Shown here in pieces: positions 12,920 through 24,407 of a DNA stretch of 64,000 bases. This stretch comes from Aquilaria yunnanensis (taxonomy: Eukaryota; Streptophyta; Magnoliopsida; Malvales; Thymelaeaceae), in assembly GCA_039654915.1 (NCBI GenBank), contig CM077599.1:11720501-11784500 (forward strand). Reading direction: 5' to 3'. Each line of letters starts with the position of its first letter. Position 1 is the stretch's first letter. Made by a program: the position numbers and the translations under genes. The notes under the pieces were generated by a model. That model made no database searches. It saw only the letters and a list, made by a program, of their open reading frames with translations, and was not told where the DNA came from.

Positions 12920-13802
12920 TGTGTACATCCTACATTGATGTATATGAATTAAAATGAAATAAGAAATTTTTTTCCTAAACCGTGTACCGCAGTTACATCG
13001 GCAAACTGAGATAAATTAAACAAAAAAAACATTAAAAATATGCAACAGTACACAAAATACATAGTTTACCATGCAGTAAATTGACAAAATACTAAATCAT
13101 ATGTACCGCATACTGCCCTCTATCTGGGGCAACTTATCTCGCATTATTTAGAGAACTGAGTGAATGCAGAATCTTAATTCACTTCCGGCCAGCAAGTGGG
13201 ATCTTTCTCTATTTACTATTAAGATAGAAGAAAACAGGAGCTGACCGATTTTCTCATCGTTCGCTAGCCTTTTGTTTAATTTGGCTTAGTTAAGACTTCT
13301 TCCATCTTATCTTGGCTTACTAGCCAAGTCGAATAGCAACAAGCGTCTTGCTACCATAGAGGTGAGAGCAAGCATTTCTTCAGCACGCACCTTGATTAGG
13401 TTTATTTTCGCTACTTCAGTTTATGGGAGGTACGTTTACTTCAATTTACTGCGAAATTGAGGACTATGTGCCTAATTATTAGCTGACTTCCTCATGTGTC
13501 TTGCATCAATTAAACAGGTGCAAGCTGAATTTTAGAGAAGAAAATGCCCTCTATTTCGAGGAAACGAGGCTTCCAGGCCGCCATCCTCCATTGTCTTCAT
13601 CCTCTTTTGAGTTATGTAGTTAATTAATTAATTAATCACCTCCAAATTTGGCCAACTTCTTCGATCACCAACTACATTCTTTAATATCCAGTTATTTGGG
13701 GTTAATACTACCGAAATAATTTTTTTTTTTATTTCCATGCATATCAATTATTTATCTAAATTGTACACTTCATTAAAATTTTAAATTTTAAAAATTTGAA
13801 AA

Positions 13803-13883
<81 letters not shown>

Positions 13884-14317
13884 GTTTTATTTAATGTTTC
13901 CTGTTTAGGCTTTTCTAAGTGAAAAGGTCATAAAAATTATGCTTTCTCAATAAAAAACATTATTCAAATGACTATTTTTTTTATTACTCAGAATCACTAT
14001 AAGTACAGGAGTTAAAAATTACTATAGTAAAGTTAAGGGTGAATCTGAATACTTAATATTTTAAAGCATGGTGTCACTTGAACCCGAGTCTTTTTTGTAG
14101 GAAGTCCCATCATATTGCTAGCTAAACTGGGAATACGGGACTCAAGTGATTATTATATGTATGTAGAATATTGACTTTGGTTAATTATGTATACTTTGTT
14201 GGCAAGCCGAAATGAGCAAAACAAAACCCCGAGCTCAGAATTGATTCAAAAGCTAAATAATTGCTTTTCATATAGGTACCATGAATTTAAAGTGGGTGAG
14301 CTAGCTAGGCCTACGCC
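12920..14317. repeat. Intergenic region upstream of the FMO gene with a (TA)n tract
   Basis: No gene recognised. A long TA dinucleotide run lies at about 13806-13880. A short TTAATTAATTAATTAATT tract is near 13619-13636. Confidence 0.6.
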
Positions 14318-14325
14318 TATAAATA
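14318..14325 (+). promoter_or_regulatory. TATA box of the FMO-like gene
   Basis: TATAAATA 83 bp upstream of the ATG at 14401, the right distance for a plant core promoter with a leader of about 50 nt. It is the best TATA match near this start. Confidence 0.55.
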
Positions 14326-14507
14326 TAAATTAAATTAAGCACCCACATATGTCGACGGGTTAACGTTGCTCAAAGTTGAAAAAAGAAAAGCAGGGAAAGA
14401 ATGGAGAAAAAGAGTGTGGCTATCATCGGGGCAGGGGTGAGTGGGATTATGGCATGCAAATACGCGGTCGAGAAGGGTTTCAATGTGAATGTGTTCGAAG
14501 CGGAGGA

Positions 14508-14623
14508 TTGAAATGCTTGACATATGATCCCAAGTAGTTCATCACCTGTGATTCTGTCCGAGAACTACACCCTTCTCATTCACAGGTGATGGACTACTTG
14601 GGATCATATGTCAAGCATTTCAA
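14508..14623. repeat. 43-bp inverted repeat (fold-back) inside FMO exons 1-2
   Basis: The left arm 14508-14550 is the reverse complement of the right arm 14581-14623 with one mismatch; the loop is 30 nt. The right arm is the true coding strand (QVMDYLGSYVKHF). The left arm is an antisense copy that replaces the family segment between the FEAED motif and the DSV motif, introducing TGA immediately. Confidence 0.92.
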
Positions 14624-16149
14624 TTTGTACCCCCACATAAGGTTAGCTCTAAGGTCCTCTCCCTAAACTACCGGGGAGAGACCGAAGAAGAGATGGAGAG
14701 CTGGCATCTTTGAGGTGGTACAGGCACTGCCTTTGGCTCCAAAGGTAAATGGGATCTAACAGTACAGGATATGAGAGATGCAAATGCCCCAATAGAGGAA
14801 TGTGTATATAGTATAAAAAGTACGAATCTGCCAAAATGGTGGACGATATTTTTGCTCTTAAATTATAAGTTATTTTATGCTTGCAGTGAAGCCTAAAATT
14901 GTCATTGTTTTCTTGTTTATTTAATTAGAGTTACATTAGTGTTGGGACTCTAAAAGGAAAAAATACAAAGAAAAAGGAACAAGAACATGTATCTATAAGC
15001 CTTACATCTTACCTTTAATGGCAAAAATCTCTAAGCTGACACTAAAGTTTAATTTTTGTAACAAACTTCTTCTTGATTTCATATTATTATTGAACAAGAC
15101 TTTAAATATAAGATTTTATCAATTTCATTACCCTTTAACTTCAATGAGATATTTTTATTAACACTTAAAGTACAATTTAATGTTTTAGAAACATGCACTA
15201 ATCACATTACTTTATTTACATTTGAAGAACATACACTACTAACTTTTGTTGCTTTTCCAACGGCATCTTTACCAATGCGTAGAAGCGTTGGTAATTATTT
15301 CCAACGTGCATGCGTTGGTATCATAGTAAAAAAAAATTTTCAGGTTTTTTTAATTAGCAACCATCATGACCGTTGGTAACTTTCCAACTTCCCTGTGTTG
15401 CTAGAAAATTTTTTTTTCTTAAGGCTAATTTACCAACGGCTAGCTGTTGGTAAATGGTTTTTAAATGCATCTTCTTCGTTCTCCAGCTTTAGTTGCGATT
15501 TCAGGCGGGGAGGGGGGAGAGAGAAGCTCTGGTATCACCGTGACAGCGACGCCATCGATTGCCGTCCATTCTCCGGCCGTTTTGCGCCGTTTTGGGCTCC
15601 ATTTTATAGATCAGGTCCTTCTCAGCACGAGTATGTGTGTATTTAATAGATATTTTCTAATTTTAGGTATATACTTGCGAAAAAATCGTGGAGGGATTTT
15701 GATGCATTATTGTTTCAGTTTCAGCTCTTATTTGAGGTTTCATAGCTTGTCATTGTTACATTCTGTAGCTTCTAAAGTTGGTAGAGGTACATTTATAATT
15801 TTTTTTCTGTTATCCGATTTTTTTTTTATTTTGAAGGAAAAAAATTGTATTTTATTATTTATGTTGTAATTAAAATTTATGTATTATGACTGTGGTTCTA
15901 CATTTTTCTGGTTATTTTAGTTGGGTTTTTCCCATTTATTTTGTGTTAATTATTTTTTATTTATGGGTAATTTTAGTGATGGAAAATGTGAAGATGAAAT
16001 TTATTTATGGTATTTAATTATGTTGAAGATAGGTATTTTCAATTTCCATATAGATTGTTTATTTCATTTATTTTTTTCTATATTCTTTAGATCGTAATTA
16101 GTTGACTTAAGGTTTAGTTTGAGTGATTTAGTGTTGGGTAATAGTAACA

Positions 16150-16153
16150 ATAA

Positions 16154-16189
<36 letters not shown>

Positions 16190-17042
16190 TATTATTATTA
16201 TTATAAGATGTACCAATAATATACACATAATAATAGTAATAATAATAATTAAGAATAGTACATAGTAGTAGAAGTAAGTTAGAAAATAATAATAGTGAAA
16301 CTAAGTAATAATAATTACCTTAATCATAAGAACAATAAGAATGAGGAAAATAATAATGTAATAATACGCTTAATAATAAGAATAATATGAAAAATATAAC
16401 AACAACAATAATGATAATAATGATAATGATTAGTATAATAATAATACAAAACAAAATTATTTGTACCAAATTTTATAATAATAGTAATAGTTCTAATAAT
16501 AGTCATAATAATATTATGTCCAAATAATAAAAATAAAAATAAAAATAATACTAATAATAATAATACTAACAATAATAATAATATTATTATAATTAAAGGA
16601 ATACTGGCGATACTAATGATAATAATAACAATAATAATTATAATAATTGTTATAATTTTTATTATACTTATAATAAAACCAATACTAATTATATATATTT
16701 ATTACTTTAATTATAGTATTAAGTACAACAATACCCATAGTAATGTTATTTGACTAATAATAATACTATACGCATAATAATACAGATAGTAATTATATAT
16801 AGGGTTGACAGGTCTGCGAAAGTTAGAAAATAATCATAATGAAACTAAGTAATAATAATTACGTACGTTAATTATAAGAACAATAAGAATGAGAATAATA
16901 ATAATGTAATAATACGCTTAATAATAAGAATAATATGAAAAATATAACAACAATAACAATAACATTAATGATAATGGTTATTATAATAATAATACAAAAC
17001 AATATTATTTGTACCAAATAATTATAATAACAGTAATTGTTC

Positions 17043-17102
<60 letters not shown>

Positions 17103-17110
17103 TTATAGGA
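16150..17110. repeat. (TAA)n microsatellites and an internal duplication in CACTA element 2
   Basis: TAA/TTA triplet arrays at about 16152-16205 and 17043-17102. The segment around 16265-16600 is partly repeated at 16820-17105 (shared GTGAAACTAAGTAATAATAA, then AGAACAATAAGAATGAG and others), a direct duplication now diverged. Confidence 0.75.
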
Positions 17111-17269
17111 ATACTTGCTACACTAATGATAATAATAACAATAACAATAATAATAATAATAATTATATTTATGATACTTATAAAAATACCAATATGAGCA
17201 GTGTGTCATAACAGGCCGCCGTCTGCCAGGTGTCATCTCACCTATCGACATCACACAAACACCGCAATT

Positions 17270-17522
17270 CAACGAGCAAGTACAGAAGATGATGGCGGAG
17301 GAGAATGCGCGAAGGGATGTCGAGTACAAGAGGAAGCTCGAGAGAATTAAGAGGAGACAGAGGGCAGAGATGGAGGGGAATAGAGCTGCATTGGAGGCGA
17401 ACCGGGCTCAGTTGGAGATTATTTGTCGTTCGCTAAACTTTCCGTGCCCGCCAACTCAACCAGTTCCACAGTATCCTGATGACTGGGACTCGGAGGATGA
17501 GGAGATAGCCGGGACTCCGTGA
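17270..17522 (+). pseudogene. Leftover C-terminal exon of the CACTA accessory protein
   Basis: Encodes QKMMAEENARRD, a charged coiled-coil-like stretch rich in R/E (RKLERIKRRQRAEM), then SLNFPCPP and an acidic tail ending before TGA at 17520. It is clearly similar to 38918-39238 on the minus strand of CACTA element 1. The exon is open, but the rest of the gene is missing here. Confidence 0.75.
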
Positions 17523-18833
17523 TGGTCGTCATCAACAGGTAAATAAATTCATAATTTCTTGTGTTATCAGACTTACATAATAATTGTTAGACCTAATTAA
17601 TTAAGTCTCAGTTGAAATTACTGAGATGTGTAATCCGTTGAATGTTGTATGGTTTGTTCCAGACATATATGTATTTATTTTAATTATGGTGTATTAGAGA
17701 ATATTTGATGGAAATTATGTTTGCATATCTGTGTAATCTTTATTGCTGACTAAGGCTCGGGGAACTTTGGAATTGGTATGTCCGTTTCGAACATAATACC
17801 CACCCAGAAAAACACAAAACAACCGCAACCTGAAACTGAAAATGTACATTACTAACGCGCAACCGCCGTTTACCAACTCGCACTAGTTGGTAATTACCAA
17901 CTGTTATCCACGTTGGTACTTACTAACACTCTTACCAATTGTCTGCAAGTTGGTAATTACCAACGGCTTGCTACCAACTTGCACGCGTTGCTAATTACCA
18001 ACTTTGATGCACGTTGGTAATTACCAATCCCTTTACCAACTGCTGTAAGTTGGTAATGGTAATTACCAACGCGGTCTCTTACCAACTGTTAATTACCAGC
18101 TGCCATGGCAGTTGCTAATTACCAATGTGCATGGCAATTGGTAACTACAACTATGCGTTGGAAACCAAGCCCGGTTCCTGACCGTTGGTAATTACCAACG
18201 TGCATTTTATCAACGTCTACGCGTTGGAATTTATCAACGTGTTATTTTTTACGCGTTGGTAAAAAAATTTCCAACGAATCGAATACCAACGTGCGTTTAC
18301 CAACGGCTAGCAGTTGGTGAATTCAGTTTACCAACCCACAGCAGTTGGTAACTGGCAGTTGGTAAACTGGAGAATTTTAGTAGTGAGATGAATGATTAGT
18401 ATATGTATATATATGTATGAAGGATGGGTTTTTCTTTAATTAATTATGTTTTGATATGTTTGTGGGGTGTGCAGGTTTATGCGGCAGACTTTGTGATCCT
18501 CTGTGTTGATGCATTAAGTGGCTTACCCCACATCCCCAAGTTTGAGAAAGATTTCAGCCCGAGTGTTTTCAAAGGGACAGTATTGCATTCACAAGACTAC
18601 GTCACCATGCCAAGACCAGGCCTCAACAATTTGATCAAAGGGAGGAGAGTCACCGTTGTTGGTTCTTATAAATCTGCTATGGACATTGCAGCAGAATGTG
18701 CAAGTATCAATGGTACATTTTTTTTGTTGCTGACCCTTACCCATATACATATATTGAAAGAAGGATTTATGTGCTCCTTAAAGTCAAAATGTACTTTGTT
18801 ATTAATCAAATAAATTTATATTATTCTTATTCA

Positions 18834-18838
18834 TTTTA

Positions 18839-18911
<73 letters not shown>
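18834..18911. repeat. (ATT)n microsatellite in FMO intron 3
   Basis: About 25 uninterrupted ATT units just after exon 3 of the FMO-like gene. Confidence 0.9.
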
Positions 18912-19961
18912 GTTATATCTCCTACAAAAATATATTAGATATAGATTAACGGATGATTAAGATCATGCCACATGAGATTTAATCTATCTTAAAAGTTGTT
19001 CACAAATTATGAGCATATGTAAGGGTTAATTGCATATAAAAGATCACACATATAGTATTACTATATGAGATAAGGTGATTTATCTCAATCATTGAAATAA
19101 TGATTTCTAATGTATATGTGAATATTTATTTAGATAAACATTTGAATAGGACCAAATAAATTACTCTTAAACCTTCAATTGTTGAGAATAAAGTAAATGT
19201 TATTTGTTTCATAAAAACTTGAGAATAATATGAACTTAAATATATATACATTATGTAATTTTAATATATCAACTAAAGATATCTCATATTAGATATATTT
19301 GGATATACTGAATTGTATAAATGTAAATATGTTAAATTTATGATTATTCAACATATGATTTACCGCTCTTCAATATCTCTATTGGTTTTTCGGGTTAAAA
19401 GTCCACATGGCTGGTTTAGAAAAACATTATTTTAGAAATATGATTATATATATATATATGTTTTTCTAACTTGTTTGAATCCGGATAAACTTCAAGAGAT
19501 GTGAACATATTATTTCTGAATTGACAGCGCCATGAATCTGAATGTGTTTGGTTTAGTCTGGATATGTTTAACAATATTGAATAGTGAATAAAATAAAATA
19601 AAGCATATGAGTTCTTGTGAAATATCTACGAACTCCTGGTTGATTTTATAAGATCGTAAAAGATGTTATACTAACTTGTAAATAAAATTAAGTCACAGAC
19701 TAATTTGACAGGATGAAGAGATCCCAATGAGTTCCACACCATATTTTGATCTCAATCCTATTTTTGCCTATAAGTAGAGTTGTTATGTATTGACAACAAC
19801 ATATAAGAGACGTATGTTAAGTCTTTTCACTAGAGAAATCATGTATAGAATAAATTGGAAGAGGAAAAATTAGAGCATGTGAAACTTGGATATTTTGTTT
19901 TTGTGGAATTAAAAAAATAAGGTATTAGTGTGATTATTTATATGATTTGACCTTGGTACAT
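18912..19961. other. FMO intron 3 sequence before the MULE, nothing recognised
   Basis: AT-rich host intron with no coding frame or terminal repeats that I can identify. Confidence 0.5.
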
Positions 19962-21081
19962 GCTAATTTAATGGTCAAAGTGCATCAATAGCTCCTAACT
20001 TGGCCAACTTACATGACTTAGTCCCTCAACTCCAATTTAGTATATTTATGTCCTCAAATTTTGAGGAATGGTACAAGTTAGTCCAAGGTACCTCATGTTG
20101 TTGGGGCCAAAATTCACACATGATTCTTAATCTCTTTTTTGTCCAAAAATAGGTAATTGCAGTTCATTCTTTTATTGTTTTAGTTCATGTATAGGTTAAA
20201 TTTATTTAGTTTCATTTATGTTTTTATTATTTGTAAAGTATCATATAATTGATAGTATTTTATAAAAATATTTTTTTTTTGAGGAATTATAGAAACACTT
20301 AAATACTTATTTAAACTAAATAGTTATAAACTAAGAAAAATTTTTATCATTAATTCATCAATTAAAAAATATGAGCCAATTGATTTTCAAACATAATAAT
20401 TAGTCAATTAATCAGTCTGATACTCATTATATTGTTATTATAATAACTATTATTTAAAATTTTTTATTTGAGTAATTATTATATTATTGATAATATTATA
20501 CAAAATTTTAAAGACTAATTGTATGGTGAAGAGTTATAAGTTTTAAAATAAATTATTATAAACTGAGACAAAATAAAAAAAATGATTTACCAATATAATC
20601 ACTTAGTTTGAGAGACATTTATTATTAAATGAGCTTTTTTCATAACATAGGCAATAAAACTATCTTTTTTATTTGAGAAAAGAAAAAAAAATTATATGAA
20701 TTGCATATGATAACGTAATGTGAAGTGAGGATAATTGGTTTATTGTACTAGAACACCTCTTGATAATACAAAAAAATGGAGATAAAGACACTTAAAATTG
20801 ATATGATTAATTTTTTACTCATAAAAAATTATTAAAAATAGATAAAAGGTACTTCTGTACGATATATATACACATAAACATACTATAACAAAAAATGAAC
20901 TTGTAAACGATATTCTAAAAGTGCTTTTGAGGTTTTTTTATATGTCAAAATTTGATTTGGAAAACATTTTAGAAAGTCAATATAAATAAAAATAAGAACT
21001 TTTAATTATATCTAAAAAATTCTATAAAGTATACCATAAGCTAGTTTTAATCAATGTTTTATAGAAAAATTATTTAACAAT

Positions 21082-23428
21082 TGTTGACACCCAATTTCGT
21101 CCGGGTGTTTTAAAATTTTGAAAAAAATTTTATTAAAAAAAATTAATTTAAAAAAAATATATTACTATTATTATTAAAAAAATTTAATTAGTTTAAAATA
21201 TATTTTTGTTTTGTGAAAATTTGATTTAAAATGATATATGTGTGAATATGTGTATGTTTGAAATAAAATAAAATTTCATGAAAAAATGACAAAAAATTAA
21301 AAGTTTGAGGTAAAAATGACAAAATTGAGAAGTTTCGGAAAAAATTGACAAATTCTAAAAGTTTCAGGAGCATTTGGTAGTTTGTCACATAAAATTTTGA
21401 GCCTGCCGACGTTTTTGGCTCAAATTGACAGAAAACGACAAAATTGTCAAAATCAGAAGCTTCAGGAACTTATCCTGAGGCTGAGAGACGTAAAGGACTA
21501 AAATTGTCATTTTACCAATTTAAAAGATAAGTTTGAAATTTTTTATTAATTTATCCATCAACAGTTCAGCCAAACTTCCTCTATAAATAGCCCCCCAAAT
21601 TTTGTGCTGAACCCAGAGAAAAATAGAAAGAAAAGCTTAGAGCTCCGTTTTTAAAATAGAAAAAATTACAGCCTTAGTCCCTAGCTCTCCTTCCTTTCCT
21701 CAGAAAATCTCAAAACTTTTTATTTTGACGATTAAGCCATCTTCTTCCCCCCGTCGCGCGCCCTCTGTTTCCATTTCTCAGAATTCAGAATTTAAAATCA
21801 AGGGTACAACTCTCATTTAATCCTTCATCTTTTCAATTTCTTTCACTTTGGTCACTAACTTTGTATTTTATTCTTGCAGAATTAATTACTAACCCTTTTA
21901 ATTTTTACTTGTTTGTTTATTATTTGTTTATTACTAACCCCTTTTTTTATTGTTGTTATTAACTTACTAACAACTAACTTTTAATACTATTATTGTTACT
22001 AACCTTTTAATTTTTGCATTATTACTAACTTTTATAATTGTTGTTAACAATTAATTAACTTTTATTTATTGTTGTTAATTAATTTAATTAATTTGGCTAA
22101 CTTTTTATTTATTGTTGTTAATTAATTTAATTAATTTGGCTAACTTTTTATTATTGTTGTTAATTAATTAATTTAATTAACTTGGCTAACTTTTTATTAT
22201 TGTTGTTAATTAATTAATTTAATTAACTTGGCTAACTTTTTGTTATTGTTGTTAATTAATTAATTTAATTAACTTGACTAAATTTTTATTATTGTTGTTT
22301 AACAATTAATTTAATTAACTTTGCTAACATTTATTATTATTTTTAAAGTGGATGGCCAAAAAGCCCCACTTTATTATTATTAATTTTTTTTTCTTTATAT
22401 AATTTTTTTATTTAATTCACCTTTACCCTTTACTAATTAATAAATAAATGAAAATTAAAAGAAGATTATTTTGTAATTAATTATTAAGGCTAATAAAAAT
22501 CATTTTTAAAAAAAGCCAATTATTTTTATTTTTATATACATGTTTTTAATTCTTTAAAGATAAAAAAAAGTTAAAATTAATTTTAATAGTTATTTTTATC
22601 CAGTAAAAATAATAAAAAATAAAAATAAAACCTGTTTAAAAAAAATACATGAAAATTAAGACTTTATATTTTACTGATTTATTTAAAATATAACTTTTAA
22701 ATCCACTAAAATAATAAATATTTTTCATTAAACAAGAAAACAAAAAGAAAACTAAAACAAGATAAGAAAAAGATAAGAAAGACAAGAAAAAGAAAAGAAA
22801 ATAAAATAAAAACTAAAAATTTTTTTATCTAAAAATTCTATAACAAAAAGAATTACGAATTAGTAATTAAACTAATAATTAATTCCATAAAAATAAGAAT
22901 TAAATAATTAACTATAAATTAAATCAACTTACATATCCGGATGATCCGTCAGGATCTGCGGTTTAAAAAAAATATCACCCTTTTAATTAAATAAATTAAA
23001 TAAAAAAAAAAAGATAAAAATCCATATTTACAATATGGATTAAATTATTTAAAAGTTCACCAAATTCCGTGTCCAAATGACTCGGCAGAGTCCATGGTTC
23101 GGAATCAAAAATCTTCCGTGTCCAAATGACTCGGCAGAGTCCATGGTTCGGAAGTATAAAATTTCATACAAATTAATTAATTTAAAAATCCACATTTCGA
23201 CTAATCCAGTTAAAATTTCTAATTTTGAAAATTAACTGAGAATTATTTAAAAGCAAAGCAAAACAAAAATTAAAATCAACTAAGGTGCCAATTTTTGGGC
23301 GTTTTAACAAAGTTGTTTTAACGTAACCGTACTCCCGATCCCCGAACTCTCGCAGACCAATTTTAAGGTGACCAATCGACCTAAGAAAACTGATTGGTGG
23401 CGACTCCCGAAAACCCGACGTTGCCACA
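21082..23428 (+). repeat. 5' LTR of retrotransposon 1
   Basis: Starts TGTTGACACCCAATTTCGTC and ends GACGTTGCCACA. A likely core promoter is CTATAAATAG near 21580-21590. It contains a tandem array of about 53-bp units at about 22040-22330 (TTAATTAATTTAATTAACTT with GGCTAACTTTTTATT), a hairpin at 22346-22371, and a series of small hairpins at 22930-23155. Confidence 0.93.
22930..23155 (+). repeat. Array of four small hairpin units in the 5' LTR
   Basis: Inner hairpins GATCC-GTCA-GGATC (22943-22956), GACTC-GGCA-GAGTC (23079-23092) and the same again (23128-23141), plus a simple hairpin ATCCATAT...ATATGGAT (23020-23041). Outer arms such as TTCCG and CGGAA also pair. The array is repeated in the 3' LTR at about 37375-37600. 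Confidence 0.75.
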
Positions 23429-23431
23429 GCT

Positions 23432-23450
23432 TGGCGACTCCGCTGGGGAC
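23432..23450 (+). other. Primer binding site of retrotransposon 1
   Basis: TGGCGACTCCGCTGGGGAC starts 3 nt after the LTR end. The TGG start matches pairing with a tRNA 3' CCA end. Ogre/Tat elements are known to use a tRNA-Arg-type site; the exact tRNA was not checked. Confidence 0.7.
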
Positions 23451-24407
23451 TCCACGTTAGTGAGTCGAGCCTAAAGTTGATTTGTTTTGATTTACTTTGC
23501 TTATTATGTGGATTTATATGTTATATTTACTTATTCTAAACATGCATAATGCATTCACAATATGAAGCTCTATACCCGAGCTTCCTTAAATCAAACACGA
23601 TTCTTTCTAAGCGGAATTGGTGTTGCTGTCCTTGTGAGGCCACGGTCTCCAAGCCTTCACCGGTTTCAAAGTAGCAAAGTAGTGTATTGCCTTCTGAGAC
23701 GGTTAGTCTCTGCATGGGCCCACGAAAAGCTACGACTCGAATTAATCCATTCCTTACATTAACCCTAGAGGGTAAGGAATCGGGCCGTCACTATGATTTA
23801 GTGATGGGATTCGGGAACTATCCCTTGCCTTTTTGATAAGCCACCTTATGCATATAGAACTCCCCACTTAACCATAGAACTGACCATAGAATTTCTACCA
23901 TTTTTACCAACACCATAAGCATATCCTTGTTATGCTGTGTTGTTACTATACACTTTCCTTCGTATGGTTTTAACTTGTTTATCCATAATACTTTATGAGT
24001 TGTTAATTGCTATTTAACTTATTAATAACCTTATCTTTCTTGTGCAATTATTCTTCATGCATCAAAACCACGCATCAAATTATGATAACTTTTTGGTCTT
24101 TATAATGACAACTAAAAGTTTTGAAGTTCCACAATAGTGGATAAGCAAACTCACTCATCGCATGCATGCATTACATTAATCACGTTCATATAAAGTCTGA
24201 TAAAAACATAATCCCACTTTATATTGCATGCATCCATTACATCAATCACGTGCATACAAAGTCTGATAAAAACATAATCTCACATTGCATGCATGCATTC
24301 ATTGCATCAATCACACACATGTAGAGTCTAATAAAATAAATCTTACTTTAAAAAGGGGTAAAATTGGACCTCAACACCGATATCCAACTCGGCTCCAAAC
24401 AAGATTA

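Larger units (their letters stand above)
15234..18385. mobile_element. CACTA element 2, internally deleted, in FMO intron 2 (3.15 kb)
   Basis: The left end starts CACTACTAAC and the right end finishes GAATTTTAGTAGTG (reverse complement CACTACTAAAATTC). Both subterminal regions (15250-15440 and 17850-18370) are packed with ACCAACG / CGTTGGTAA repeats in both orientations, the same motifs as in CACTA element 1. The flanking triplets are ATA and AGA, so the 3-bp target duplication has one mismatch. Inside are AT-rich TAA microsatellites and one leftover exon of the accessory protein, but no TNP2 transposase. It is a non-autonomous relative of the element at 38031-47671, inserted in the opposite orientation. 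Confidence 0.85.

Noticed and set aside
17009..17197. Poly-isoleucine frame
   Set aside because: Translation of a TAA/ATT microsatellite in CACTA element 2.
23182..23427. 81-codon minus-strand frame, identical in both LTRs of element 1
   Set aside because: Conserved only because the two LTRs are nearly identical; no family features.
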